A program made the translations under genes and the position numbers. Below, piece after piece: positions 50,321 through 59,374 of a stretch of DNA of 64,000 bases (the stretch's first letter is position 1; every line of letters starts with the position of its first letter). This stretch comes from JBGTFE01 sp049799955 (lineage in GTDB: Bacteria > Acidobacteriota > Blastocatellia > Pyrinomonadales > Pyrinomonadaceae): positions 4,518 through 68,517 of the forward strand of contig JBARIW010000103.1 of assembly GCA_049799955.1 (NCBI GenBank). The letters are read 5' to 3'. The notes under the pieces are model-generated. The model saw only the letters and a program-made list of their open reading frames with translations, ran no database searches and had not been told where the DNA came from.

Positions 50321-52045
50321 GTGAAAAAAAGTTCAAATCTTTTTGGCAGTATTCTTTTAATCGCATTTCTTTTTACAAACGTTTTTCCTCAGCAGACAAC
50401 TTCGCAAACCAGTCCGAAGGCGTCAACTGACGCAAAATCCGGTACTTCGACGGCGAAAAAGGTTACCAACGAAACCATCGAACAGGAAATGGCTGAGGCG
50501 TTGACTCTGATTCAGGATAATTACGTCGGCGGAAAATCGCTCGATTACAACGAGCTTTTCAAAACAACTATCGAGTCGATGCTTCACACGCTCGACCCGC
50601 ATTCGAATTATTTCGATGCCAAAGAATTTGAAGAGTTTCGCACCGAACAACGCTCGGAATATTTCGGTATCGGCGCGACAATCGGCGATTTGCGAACCGT
50701 GAAAGGCGATGTAATCGGAACTTATATTAAAGCTACATTTGAAAATTCCCCGGCAAATCGCGCAGGTCTTCGCTACGGCGACAAGATTGTCGAAATCAAT
50801 GGCGCTTCGATGATTGGAAAACCGTTTACCGAAGTTCGTAAATCGCTTTTAGGTCCGCGCGGAACGCTTGCCAAAGTCGTTGTCGAACGATATGAAACCG
50901 GAAAACGCGAAACCGTCGAAATCACCCGCGACGCCGTTTTTCAGCCGTCGATTGCCGAAGCTTACATGATTCGCCCGGGCGTCGGTTACATCGGAATGAC
51001 CGGAAGATTTAATCAAACGACATTCGCCGAATTTCGCAAAGCGATGCAGGATTTGAAGACGCAGGGAATGGAGCAGTTAGTTCTCGATTTGCGAAACAAC
51101 GGCGGCGGTCTGGTTATTCAGGCTTTGAATGTCGCCAACTGGTTTCTGTCGCGCGGGCAAACGATTATGACTCAAAAAGGCAGGATTGAAGGCGCGAACG
51201 AAGTTTATAACGCGAACAATCCGACGCCCGACCAGACGCCGATTGTCATGCTCGTAAATCGAAATACTGCTTCCGCGTCGGAAATTCTGGCAGGCGCATT
51301 GCAAGACCACGACCGCGCTTTGATTGTCGGCGAAACTACGTTCGGCAAAGGTTTGGTGCAGAATCCTTTTGTTTTTGACGAATCCGGCTCGATGCTTCTT
51401 CTGACGATTGCCAAATATCAAACTCCTTCGGGCAGATTGATTCAGCGTGATTATTCAAAAGGAAATTTCTACGATTACATAACCGGCGGCGGAACGCTGC
51501 GCGAGGAAAACGCCGCACAAACGCCGACCGGCGAAATCAGCAAAACCGATTCGGGCAGAACGGTTTACAGCGGCGGCGGAATCAATCCCGATGTCGTCAT
51601 CAAACCGAAAACAATCACGTCCGACAAAGCCCGCCAGCAGGTAAAGCTTAACGACCCGATTTTTGCATTCGTGCTCGATTTATCATTCGGGAAGATTGCG
51701 GGCTTCGACACATACGCGGCAAATCATCCGATTAAGTTTGAATACGATTTGAAAACCAACGATTACCAGATAACCGAAAATCTTTATCAGGCGTTCAAAA
51801 AATTTGCGATTGATAAATATAAAATTTCAGCCGCTCAGATTGATAGAGAACGTGAATTTATCGAACGAACATTGCGCGCCGAGTTAGTAACGGCATCTTA
51901 CGGCACGACGACTTCGTATCAGGTTTACAACGAATACGACAGCCAGCTTCTTCGCGCTATCGAGCTTCTTCCGCAGGCAAAACAGCTTGCCCTCGAAGGC
52001 GCAAAAGCGAATGCGAAAAAGTCGAATACGGGCTTGAATCGTTAA
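50321..52045 (+). CDS. Exported C-terminal processing peptidase, S41 family
   Basis: 574 residues starting at GTG (AGGAGA nine bases upstream). Signal peptide about 1-24 (ending NVFPQ), S41 N-terminal helices to about 120, PDZ domain about 125-210 (GIGATIGD, AGLRYGDKIVEING), then the tail-specific protease core with NRNTASASEILAGALQ (Ser near 317) and GETTFGKGLVQ (Lys near 343) as the Ser-Lys dyad. Family members cut C termini of periplasmic proteins. A long C-terminal extension (about 420-574) resembles other bacterial S41A proteins. Monocistronic, ending at a repeat hairpin. Confidence 0.9.
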   Translation: MKKSSNLFGSILLIAFLFTNVFPQQTTSQTSPKASTDAKSGTSTAKKVTNETIEQEMAEALTLIQDNYVGGKSLDYNELFKTTIESMLHTLDPHSNYFDAKEFEEFRTEQRSEYFGIGATIGDLRTVKGDVIGTYIKATFENSPANRAGLRYGDKIVEINGASMIGKPFTEVRKSLLGPRGTLAKVVVERYETGKRETVEITRDAVFQPSIAEAYMIRPGVGYIGMTGRFNQTTFAEFRKAMQDLKTQGMEQLVLDLRNNGGGLVIQALNVANWFLSRGQTIMTQKGRIEGANEVYNANNPTPDQTPIVMLVNRNTASASEILAGALQDHDRALIVGETTFGKGLVQNPFVFDESGSMLLLTIAKYQTPSGRLIQRDYSKGNFYDYITGGGTLREENAAQTPTGEISKTDSGRTVYSGGGINPDVVIKPKTITSDKARQQVKLNDPIFAFVLDLSFGKIAGFDTYAANHPIKFEYDLKTNDYQITENLYQAFKKFAIDKYKISAAQIDREREFIERTLRAELVTASYGTTTSYQVYNEYDSQLLRAIELLPQAKQLALEGAKANAKKSNTGLNR

Positions 52046-52060
52046 AGAATAAGAAAATCA

Positions 52061-52133
52061 GCCACGAACAAACACAAAAATAGCACGAAAAATATTTAGA
52101 AAATTTTCGTGCTATTTCGTGTTTGTTCGTGGC
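52061..52133. repeat. Inverted repeat, CACGAAC family, second copy
   Basis: Left arm 52061-52091 and right arm 52104-52133 pair over 30 nt with one indel. The outer 16 nt (GCCACGAACAAACAC) are identical to the hairpin at 27441. It ends the S41 transcript and is followed at once by the small minus-strand gene. Confidence 0.85.
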
Positions 52134-52150
52134 TATTTTTTAGTTTTTTT

Positions 52151-52315
52151 CTAAAAAAGCCATTTAATCAAATAATAAATTCCAAAGCCGGCTCCGGTCA
52201 GCAAAACAATAATTCCAATAATAATCGAAGCGATTATCAACTTAAATTTTTTATAACGCTTGTCGCTCTGCGGCGCAAGCGAACTCTGCGGAAAATACGG
52301 TGGTGGTCTGTCCAT
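52151..52315 (-). CDS. Small single-span membrane protein
   Basis: 54 residues: a proline-rich cytosolic N terminus (MDRPPPYFPQSSLAPQS), a basic patch and one strong transmembrane helix (about 26-50) ending KWLF. Too short for routine gene finders but with coherent composition. Its ATG abuts a 7-mer repeat, leaving no Shine-Dalgarno, so expression level is doubtful. Downstream of the M28 peptidase gene on the same strand. Not recognised. Confidence 0.5.
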   Translation of the reverse strand: MDRPPPYFPQSSLAPQSDKRYKKFKLIIASIIIGIIVLLTGAGFGIYYLIKWLF

Positions 52316-52388
52316 AACATTTAACATTTAACATTTAACATTTATCAAAGCAACAAGAGTTTAATGATAAATGTTAAATGTTAAATGA
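52315..52388. repeat. TAACATT 7-mer hairpin
   Basis: Four and a half TAACATT units (52315-52346) face three complementary units (52362-52387). It fills the whole gap between the M28 peptidase stop (52391) and the ATG of the small membrane protein (52315). Confidence 0.85.
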
Positions 52389-52390
52389 AT

Positions 52391-53818
52391 TTATCTCGGC
52401 AGAGGCTGTTCCAGATTAGCCAGCCCGTAAGCCAAAACCGCCATAACCGAAGCGTTTTCAGCCAGTTCCTTCGGATTTACTTTGTCAAAAGTGTCGGCGG
52501 CGGTATGGTGATAATTAAAATAAGTGCGCTGGTCGAACCACGGCGCGAATGACGGAACGCCCTTTTGTGTCAAAACCGAAATATCCGACGAAACTCCGCC
52601 CGGCACTAGCTGCGAAAGTCCCGCGCCCTGCGAATTCAGAACTTTTGAAAGCGGCGCGAAAAACGATATTGCTTCGGGTTTTCCGGCAAACTGAAAGCCG
52701 ATTGGATGCGAAGCGCCCAAATCCGCTTCGATAGCGGCGAAATGCTTCGAGATATTCGCTTCTTCTTCGCGCCCGTAAGTCGTCGCGCCGACAAAGCCGT
52801 TTTCTTCATTCATATACGCGATAACGCGAATCGTTCGTTTCGGTTTCAGCTTCAACTGTTTCAAAATATTCACGGTCTGCATCGCCATCGCCACGCCCGA
52901 AGCGTCGTCAATCGCGCCGGTTCCCAAATCCCACGAATCGAGATGTCCCGAGACAATGACGACTTCGTCGGGCTTTTCGCTTCCCTTCAAATCGGCAATA
53001 ACATTGTAGCTCGTTACGTCCGGCAAACTTTGCGGCGTCAGCAAAAGACGCATCTTTACCTTTCCCTGTTTTGCCAGATATGCAATCATTTCGGCGTCTT
53101 CAAACGAAACTGCCGCCGCAGGGATTTTCGTTACATTCGGGTCATAACGCATTCCGCCGGTATGTGCAAGGCGATTTTGCGACGAACCGGCAGAGCGAAC
53201 CAGAACGCCGACCGCGCCAAGTCTGCCCGCTGCGATTGCCGCGCCGCCGCGATACTGCGTAATCTGCCCGTAAGCTCCTAAACCATTTCCCGCAGCCTGC
53301 ATTTCGCGGTCGAATTTGACGTTAAAAAGAACGATTTTGCCCTGAACTTTATCGCGCCCGAGCGCATTCAGCTCGTCGAAGCTGCTGACGACAATAATAT
53401 CTGCCATCAAACCGTTTTTATCGGTTGCGATACTTCCGCCAAGCGTCGTCAAAACAATTCGCTGCGTCGTGCCCTGCGCCATTCCTTCAAATTCCGTCAG
53501 CTCTCCGCGTTCTTCACCGCGAATCCAATGCGGCACGGTCAGCTTTTGCAGACGCACTTCCAGACCGAGCTTTCGCATCTCTTCGGCAACATATTGAACG
53601 GCGCGTTCCGCCTGCGGCGAGCCGGTCAGACGCGCGCCGATATTGTTTGAAAGATAGCCGGTTTGCCGGTATGCATAATCGCTGTTTAGCGTCGCCTGCT
53701 GGATTTTTTCCAAATCCGCCAGCGTTTTTTCGCTGTAAAGAAGCGGCGTCGGAGTCGGCTGTTGAGCAAAGATTTGGCAAGTCAGAAGCAGGAGAAGAAA
53801 CGGAATAAATTTTTTCAT
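52391..53818 (-). CDS. Exported M28 family aminopeptidase/carboxypeptidase Q-like
   Basis: 475 residues with signal peptide about 1-18. A protease-associated-like insert (about 110-250) precedes the M28 zinc core: GHLDSWDLGTGAIDDASG (first ligands near 293-310), YMNEENGFVGA (general base Glu and ligand near 345), AIEADLGAS and a late YHHTAADTFD with the last histidine. It hydrolyses N-terminal residues or dipeptides outside the cell. Divergent from the S9 peptidase gene; together with the S41, S9 and M1 genes it forms a peptidase cluster. Confidence 0.9.
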   Translation of the reverse strand: MKKFIPFLLLLLTCQIFAQQPTPTPLLYSEKTLADLEKIQQATLNSDYAYRQTGYLSNNIGARLTGSPQAERAVQYVAEEMRKLGLEVRLQKLTVPHWIRGEERGELTEFEGMAQGTTQRIVLTTLGGSIATDKNGLMADIIVVSSFDELNALGRDKVQGKIVLFNVKFDREMQAAGNGLGAYGQITQYRGGAAIAAGRLGAVGVLVRSAGSSQNRLAHTGGMRYDPNVTKIPAAAVSFEDAEMIAYLAKQGKVKMRLLLTPQSLPDVTSYNVIADLKGSEKPDEVVIVSGHLDSWDLGTGAIDDASGVAMAMQTVNILKQLKLKPKRTIRVIAYMNEENGFVGATTYGREEEANISKHFAAIEADLGASHPIGFQFAGKPEAISFFAPLSKVLNSQGAGLSQLVPGGVSSDISVLTQKGVPSFAPWFDQRTYFNYHHTAADTFDKVNPKELAENASVMAVLAYGLANLEQPLPR

Positions 53819-53912
53819 AGAATTTCTCTTAAATTTTTATATATCATAGCAAGCTGCATTTTTATGTGCCATAATACGTTTGTTTTTCAATTTTAGTTTA
53901 CCGTTTAAATTT

Positions 53913-55988
53913 ATGAAAAAATTATTTTCCGTAGTTTTTTTGTGCGTTTTTTTAACTGCGACGGCTTTTGCCCAGACTTTTTCATTTAACGATTTGATGA
54001 AAGTCCGGCGCGTCAGCGACCCGCAGCTTTCGCCTGACGGGAAAACCGTCGCTTTTACGGTCGGCGATGTCGATAAAGCGGCAAATCGTGTGATTAATCA
54101 GATTTACACCGTTTCGATTGACGGAGCGAATTTGAAACAAATCACTAAAGGCGATAAATCGAACAGCTCGCCCCGATGGTCGCCGGACGGAAAGAAAATC
54201 GCTTTCACGACCGGCGGGCAAATCTGGACGATGGACGCCGACGGCGACGATAAAAAGCAAATTACAAAACTTTCAAGCGGCGCGGGAAATCCGGTCTGGT
54301 CGCCGGACGGAAAATGGATTGCGTTTAATTCGGACGTTTATCCGAACTGCAAAACGGACGCCTGCAACGAGGCGGAAGATAAAAAAAACGAAGACAGCAA
54401 AGTTAAAGCAGTCGTTACGGAGCGGCTTTTGTATCGTCATTGGGTCGAATGGCGCGATAAAAAGCGTTCGCACGTTTTTATTGTTTCGAGCAGCGGCAGC
54501 TCGACGCCAGCCGACGTAACGCCCGGAGATTTCGATTTTCCGCCGTACGGCGCGTCAACCGGCGTCGATTACGCGTTTTCGCCCGATTCGACGCAAATCG
54601 CTTTTCTGATGAATCCCGACGCGGTTGAAGCGATTTCCACGAACAGCGATATTTTTATTTCGCCGATTCCGACAGCAACCAGAAAACCGGCGGATATGCT
54701 CTGGAAAGACGGCGACGTAAAAAACATCACCGTGAAAAACAAAGGTTACGATGTCGCGCCGGTTTACACTTCCGACGGAAAATATATTATCTATCGCTCG
54801 CAGGCAACCGAAGCCTTCGAAGCCGACCGCTGGCGAATTATGCGCTACAACCGTCAAACGGGCGAAACCGTCGAACTGACGCGCGGATTTGATTTGCAGG
54901 TTGACGAATTAGTTGTAACGCCTGACAGCAAAACTATTTACTTTACAGCCGGAGAACGCGGAAATTCACCTGTATATTTCATTTCTGTCGAACCGGATTT
55001 TCGCCTGAAAATCGCAACTTTCGTCAAAAAGCATTTCGTTCAAAATTCGGTAAGCAATCTGAATATTGGGGTTGACGGCAATACACTGGTTTATGCTTCA
55101 AGCTCGATGTCCAGCCCGTCGGAAATTTATCGCACCAGAATTAATGAAAATCAGACTGTGATAAATCTGAGTAAGATAAATTCTCGTTTGAATTTAGCCT
55201 ATGCCGAAAATGTCGATTGGACGGGCGCGCTAAACGCTAAAGTTCACGGATTTTTATTAAAACCGGCGAATTTTGACGCGAGCAAAAAATATCCGATGAT
55301 AGTTTTGATTCACGGCGGACCGCAGGGCGCTTGGAACGATAATTGGGGTTATCGCTGGAATCCGCAGATTTTCGCCAATGCCGGTTACGTCGTCTTTATG
55401 CCGAATCAGCGCGGCTCGACCGGTTACGGGCAAAAATTTGTCAACGAAGTTTCCGGCGATTGGGGCGGGCGAGCCTTTACGGATATTACAAACGGCGTGG
55501 CGCAGGTTCTGAAAACAAATTCCTACATCGACAAAAACCGAATCGGCGCGGCGGGCGCAAGCTACGGCGGTTACATGGTCGATTGGATTCTCGGACACAA
55601 TAACGACCCGCGCTTTAAATTTGCTGCGCTGGTTTCGCACGCCGGAGTTTACAATCTTGAAAGTATGGCTGGCGCGACCGAAGAGCTTTGGTTCGTCAAC
55701 TGGGAATTTAAAGGAATGCCGTGGCAAAACAAGGTGAATTATGAAAAATGGTCGCCGAACAAATTTGCCGCGAATTTCAAAACGCCGACGCTCGTAACCT
55801 GCGGAGAACTCGATTATCGCGTTCCGGTTGACCAGAGCTTGCAGCTTTACACGGCTTTGCAGCTTAACAAAACCGATTCAAAACTCGTTATTTTTCCCGA
55901 CGAAGGACACTGGATTTTGAAGCCGCAAAATTCAGAATTCTGGTACGGGCAGGTTTTGGACTGGTTCGGAAAATATTTGAACCCTTAA
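53913..55988 (+). CDS. Exported S9 family prolyl oligopeptidase-like peptidase
   Basis: 691 residues from the ATG at 53913, which opens a clean signal peptide (about 1-19, ending TAFAQ). A seven-bladed beta-propeller (about 25-420) carries WD40-like PSPDGK repeats (RWSPDGKKIAF, VWSPDGKWIAF), followed by an alpha/beta hydrolase domain: GASYGGYM with Ser near 550, Asp in GELDYRVP near 634 and His in PDEGHW near 667. It resembles dipeptidyl aminopeptidase/acylaminoacyl-peptidase types. Followed after 40 bases by the M1 gene, so both may share a transcript. Confidence 0.92.
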   Translation: MKKLFSVVFLCVFLTATAFAQTFSFNDLMKVRRVSDPQLSPDGKTVAFTVGDVDKAANRVINQIYTVSIDGANLKQITKGDKSNSSPRWSPDGKKIAFTTGGQIWTMDADGDDKKQITKLSSGAGNPVWSPDGKWIAFNSDVYPNCKTDACNEAEDKKNEDSKVKAVVTERLLYRHWVEWRDKKRSHVFIVSSSGSSTPADVTPGDFDFPPYGASTGVDYAFSPDSTQIAFLMNPDAVEAISTNSDIFISPIPTATRKPADMLWKDGDVKNITVKNKGYDVAPVYTSDGKYIIYRSQATEAFEADRWRIMRYNRQTGETVELTRGFDLQVDELVVTPDSKTIYFTAGERGNSPVYFISVEPDFRLKIATFVKKHFVQNSVSNLNIGVDGNTLVYASSSMSSPSEIYRTRINENQTVINLSKINSRLNLAYAENVDWTGALNAKVHGFLLKPANFDASKKYPMIVLIHGGPQGAWNDNWGYRWNPQIFANAGYVVFMPNQRGSTGYGQKFVNEVSGDWGGRAFTDITNGVAQVLKTNSYIDKNRIGAAGASYGGYMVDWILGHNNDPRFKFAALVSHAGVYNLESMAGATEELWFVNWEFKGMPWQNKVNYEKWSPNKFAANFKTPTLVTCGELDYRVPVDQSLQLYTALQLNKTDSKLVIFPDEGHWILKPQNSEFWYGQVLDWFGKYLNP

Positions 55989-56028
55989 TAATCTTTCGCT
56001 CATCAAATAAATCTCCCAATTCTTTTTT

Positions 56029-57732
56029 ATGAAAAATATTCGTCTGTCTTTTCTCTATGTTTTTTTGTGTTTACTTCTCACATTTCCGGTTACGGCGCAG
56101 CAAAATCGCCCGAATTTCAATCGGGTTCGAACCTTTGACGTTCAGCATTACATCATTCGTGTCAGCTTCAATCAGTCTTTGAAAACAATTTACGGCGAAA
56201 CCACTGTTCAGCTAAAACCGCTTCAAACGGAATTCAGGCAGCTTGAGCTTGATTCTGACGGGTTGAATTTCGATTCGATTCGGCTCGAATCCTCGGGCAA
56301 AGATTTAAGCTTCCGGCAGGCGGGCGAAAAAATTTATATCACGCTCGATAAATCTTATTCTCCGGCGGATTTAATTTCCGTTCGTCTTAAATACTCGGTC
56401 AAACCCGAAAAAGGCGTTTATTTTATCGACGAAAAACGCGAAAAAGGAAAAGTCGTCCGTTCCGCGCAAATCTGGACGCAGAACGAACCTGAAGACGCGC
56501 ACAGGTGGTTTCCTTCGTATGATTTTCCTGACGACAAGGCGACGAGCGAACAGTTTTTAACTGTCCAAAAGGACGAAACCGCAATCGGCAATGGCGAATT
56601 GCTTGAAACCCGCGATAATACCGACGGCACACGGACATTTCATTATAAAATGCCGGTTCGTCATTCGACGTATCTGACTTCTTTCGTCGTCGGAAATTAT
56701 TCGAAAATTTCTAGTTCTTACAAAAATATTCCGCTCGGATTTTATACTTATCCCGACAAAGAATCGATAACATCCGATGCCTTCGGCAAAACAAAAGACG
56801 CGATTCGTATTTTCGAAGAATTAACCGGCATCAGCTTTCCTTACAACAAATACGACCAAACGCTCGTCGCCGGTTTCGAGCAGTTCGACGCGATGGAAAA
56901 TATCACGGCAACGACTTTTTCCGATAAGGAAGTTTTTGCCGCTCAATTCGATTTTGGGAAAAATATTGTCGAGGACACTGTTGCGCACGAGCTTGCTCAT
57001 TCATGGTTCGGCAATCTCGTAACCTGCAAAAACTGGGCTGAACTCTGGCTCAACGAAGGCTTTGCGACTTTTATGGAAGCGGCTTACCGCGAAAAAATGT
57101 ATGGTCGGAAAGAATACTTAAACTCCATACAGTCTGACGTTTACGAATATTTTGCCGAAGACCAGCCGCGCTCAAAACGACATGGTCTTTATAATCTTCT
57201 GGCTCGACCGGACGATTCGATTTTCGACGCGACAACTTATCAAAAAGGCGGCGCCGTAATTCACACGCTGCGCGAAACAATCGGCGATAAAGCCTTCTGG
57301 AAAGGCATCAACTCATATCTCGAACGCCATAAATTCGAGAACGTCGAAACCGCAGATTTACAAAAAGCGATGGAAGAAGCTTCGGGACAAAATCTCGACT
57401 GGTTTTTCGCGCAATGGGTTTACGCGGGCGGATTTCCGAAACTCGAAGTCGAACAGCTTTTCAATTCCGATGATAAAACTTTAACTTTGAAAATCAACCA
57501 GATTCAGGAATCGGACAAATTAGTGCCGGATGTTTTCCGACTTCCGATGGAAGTAGAAATTACCACGGAAAAAGGTTCTCAGGTCGAAAAAATTTTAATC
57601 GACAGACAAAACCAAAGTTTTTCATTTAAATTAAACGGCGCGCCGAAAAAAGTTGAACTGGATGAGAACTCAAAGATTCCGCTGAAAATAGTGAAAATGC
57701 GGTCGTTAGAAAAGACCGGTAAAGAACATTAA
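56029..57732 (+). CDS. Exported M1 family aminopeptidase
   Basis: 567 residues; signal peptide about 1-25 (ending VTAQ). N-terminal beta domain, then the exopeptidase motif DAMEN (a GAMEN variant, near 289) and the zinc site HELAHSWFG (His320, Glu321, His324) with the third ligand Glu in NEGFA near 343. A catalytic Tyr is expected in the YQKGGAVIHTLRE segment. Length is short for M1 (lacks a large C-terminal helical domain). Ends with a strong terminator. The GAMEN-to-DAMEN change is seen in other bacterial M1 enzymes. Confidence 0.9.
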   Translation: MKNIRLSFLYVFLCLLLTFPVTAQQNRPNFNRVRTFDVQHYIIRVSFNQSLKTIYGETTVQLKPLQTEFRQLELDSDGLNFDSIRLESSGKDLSFRQAGEKIYITLDKSYSPADLISVRLKYSVKPEKGVYFIDEKREKGKVVRSAQIWTQNEPEDAHRWFPSYDFPDDKATSEQFLTVQKDETAIGNGELLETRDNTDGTRTFHYKMPVRHSTYLTSFVVGNYSKISSSYKNIPLGFYTYPDKESITSDAFGKTKDAIRIFEELTGISFPYNKYDQTLVAGFEQFDAMENITATTFSDKEVFAAQFDFGKNIVEDTVAHELAHSWFGNLVTCKNWAELWLNEGFATFMEAAYREKMYGRKEYLNSIQSDVYEYFAEDQPRSKRHGLYNLLARPDDSIFDATTYQKGGAVIHTLRETIGDKAFWKGINSYLERHKFENVETADLQKAMEEASGQNLDWFFAQWVYAGGFPKLEVEQLFNSDDKTLTLKINQIQESDKLVPDVFRLPMEVEITTEKGSQVEKILIDRQNQSFSFKLNGAPKKVELDENSKIPLKIVKMRSLEKTGKEH

Positions 57733-57734
57733 GC

Positions 57735-57767
57735 AAAAAAAGTTCCGCTCGATAGCGGAACTTTTTC
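57735..57767 (+). terminator. Terminator after the M1 peptidase gene
   Basis: AGTTCCGCT (57741-57749) and AGCGGAACT (57754-57762) around CGAT, with A-run before and T-run after. Works in both directions, so it also closes off the minus-strand riboswitch unit. Confidence 0.8.
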
Positions 57768-57809
57768 TCTTTGAGAAGACCGGATGCCGGTTTGATAATG
57801 TTGAAAAAT

Positions 57810-57842
57810 AAAAAAAGCGCGAAGCACACACAAAATCGCGCC
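57810..57842 (-). terminator. Terminator of the orphan c-di-AMP riboswitch unit
   Basis: On the minus strand GCGCGA pairs with TCGCGC (57836-57841 with 57817-57822) and is followed by a run of T. It lies about 35 bases past the aptamer, where the expression platform is expected. Confidence 0.65.
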
Positions 57843-57873
57843 TGGAACGGCAAAACTTTTTAGTGTCTTCTTT

Positions 57874-58023
57874 GCTATGCCTACGAGGTTAGCTGTCGGG
57901 CTAGGGACAAAGAAGTCTCCCCGCGTCTCTTTCAGCTTTAACGCTTCGCCCCTGTTTTGCAATTACTTAACAAAACTTTGGTTCCCCCGCGCTGCTCTGC
58001 TATCAAAACAACTTCGGCGATAA
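57874..58023 (-). promoter_or_regulatory. c-di-AMP (ydaO-yuaA) riboswitch aptamer, orphan
   Basis: Read on the minus strand, the landmarks occur in order: GCCGAA (58018-58013), GCGGGGGAACC (near 57990-57979), GGGGCGAA (near 57953), then GTCCCTAGCCCGACAGCTAA and CCTCGTAGGC (to 57876). The block ACAGCTAACCTCGTAGGC is the family's most conserved segment. ydaO riboswitches bind c-di-AMP and usually switch off K+ transporters, osmolyte uptake or cell-wall enzymes. Here the next gene on this strand after the terminator is absent; the plus-strand M1 peptidase lies there instead. An 8-nt pair (CTTCTTTG near 57915 with CAAAGAAG near 57875) could provide an alternative fold. Confidence 0.88.
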
Positions 58024-58039
58024 CTTTTCAACAATCAAT

Positions 58040-58068
58040 AATATAGCATCAAATATCGCATTTTTCAA
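58040..58068 (-). promoter_or_regulatory. Promoter of the orphan c-di-AMP riboswitch
   Basis: On the minus strand TTGAAA (58068-58063) and TATATT (58045-58040) with a 17-nt spacer, start near 58033, ten bases before the aptamer. Among the best promoter matches in the window. Confidence 0.7.
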
Positions 58069-58085
58069 GGTTTATCCTAACTTTT

Positions 58086-58637
58086 TTATTTCGCGGAAAA
58101 GAGATGATAAAGCATAAAATAAACCGCGACGCCGCTGATTGAGACATACAGCCAAATCGGGTAAGCAAAGCGTACGATTCTTTTATGACGGGCAAATTGT
58201 CCATAAACGGCATAAGCCATCGCCCGCAAAACGAGCGGGAGAACGACCAGAGAAAGTCCGACGTGGGTAATCAGCAGGAAAAAATAAATATAACGGACAA
58301 AACCTTCGCCGGAGAAACGATTTGCTGGATTGGTTAAATGATATGTAACGTAACAAATCAGAAACAAACCGCCGAGCGCAAAGGAAATTGTCATCATCAG
58401 CCGATGAGCCCGGATTTTTCCTTTTTTTATAAAAATCAAACCGAGGATTAATGCTGCGCTCGTCAGAGAATTTATAAAACCGATAGCGTGAGCGAGATTT
58501 TTTGTCCACGCGCCAAGCTCCAGCTTATTCGGCAGACCGAGCAAAATTGCTACGACCAGCGGCACGATTATTGAAACTATATTTATTATGTCTCTCGATT
58601 TTCTTTCCTGATTAACCGTTTCGGCGGCAGCGTCCAT
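58086..58637 (-). CDS. DUF420 family membrane protein
   Basis: 183 residues, five transmembrane helices with the DUF420 pattern: a conserved His in the HRLMMTISFALGGLFLICYVTYH region (about 85-107) and LVVLPLVLRAMAYAVYGQFARHKRIVRFAYPIWLYVSISG (about 128-167). DUF420 genes accompany cytochrome oxidase operons and may aid haem-copper oxidase assembly (CtaM-like). It starts three bases after the subunit III stop. Last gene of the run; the riboswitch lies just beyond. Confidence 0.88.
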   Translation of the reverse strand: MDAAAETVNQERKSRDIINIVSIIVPLVVAILLGLPNKLELGAWTKNLAHAIGFINSLTSAALILGLIFIKKGKIRAHRLMMTISFALGGLFLICYVTYHLTNPANRFSGEGFVRYIYFFLLITHVGLSLVVLPLVLRAMAYAVYGQFARHKRIVRFAYPIWLYVSISGVAVYFMLYHLFSAK

Positions 58638-58640
58638 AAT

Positions 58641-59369
58641 TTATTTGTAAAATGCGAGCAGTAAAAACAATACAATCCACAGCGCGCCCATAAAATGCCA
58701 GTACCAGCCGACCGTGTTGGAAATGTTTTTTCTCTGCGCCAATTCCGTTTCCGAATCGGTTTCATTCCACGTTCGAAGGACGATGTAGCCGAGAATTATA
58801 ATCCCGACGATTACGTGAACGGCGTGAACGGCGGTGAGAATATAAAAAAATCCGGCGTATGGATTGCTGTGAACGTAAACGCCGCGACCCGCGAGCGCAA
58901 ACCACGCTAAAATCTGCGAGGAAATAAAAACCGCGCCCAGAATTGTCGTTGCGAGAAGCCAGTTTTTCGCTTTTTTTTGTTTCTGAATGAATAGATAATT
59001 TTGAAAAATTTTATATGTGCCGCTGCTCGCTAAAATCAAAAACGTGCTTACCCAAACCGGCGCAGGAAGGTTTTCAAACGGTTTCCATTCGAGCGTTCCG
59101 TTTGTCGCCGTAACAATATACGCGCCGATTAAAACGCCGAATGTCATAAGCACGACGAGCAGCATAAAGCCCATCGTGATGCGCAGCTTATTTGAGCGCT
59201 GCTGCTGTTTTTGTTCGGAAAAATCTTTGCCCGGAAAATTGTCGCCGCCGTTTCCGCCGCCGCCGCCGGGATTTTTCCTACCGCCGCCCGCGCCTAAACT
59301 GCTGCTCAGCGTCGGTTTAAGTCTCGACTTTTTCTTCCTTAAATTTGTTTCGGCAGTTCCGATTTCCAT
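58641..59369 (-). CDS. Cytochrome c oxidase subunit III-like protein
   Basis: 242 residues from the ATG at 59369; a TTG start inside the repeat is unlikely. The N terminus is odd: basic then a run of glycines (about 30-42), probably disordered. Five transmembrane helices follow, with FENLPAPVWVSTFLILASSGTY, HAVHVIVGI and GWYWHFMGALWIVLFLLL typical of COX3. Subunits I and II are not in the window. It forms an operon with DUF420, but a repeat hairpin separates it from ctaB. Confidence 0.85.
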   Translation of the reverse strand: MEIGTAETNLRKKKSRLKPTLSSSLGAGGGRKNPGGGGGNGGDNFPGKDFSEQKQQQRSNKLRITMGFMLLVVLMTFGVLIGAYIVTATNGTLEWKPFENLPAPVWVSTFLILASSGTYKIFQNYLFIQKQKKAKNWLLATTILGAVFISSQILAWFALAGRGVYVHSNPYAGFFYILTAVHAVHVIVGIIILGYIVLRTWNETDSETELAQRKNISNTVGWYWHFMGALWIVLFLLLAFYK

Positions 59370-59374
59370 AAAAA

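Noticed and set aside
57626..57962. Two overlapping minus-strand frames across 57626-57962 that could serve as the gene of the c-di-AMP riboswitch
   Set aside because: They run through the aptamer and its terminator hairpin, have random-looking composition and overlap the end of the M1 gene; they are chance frames.
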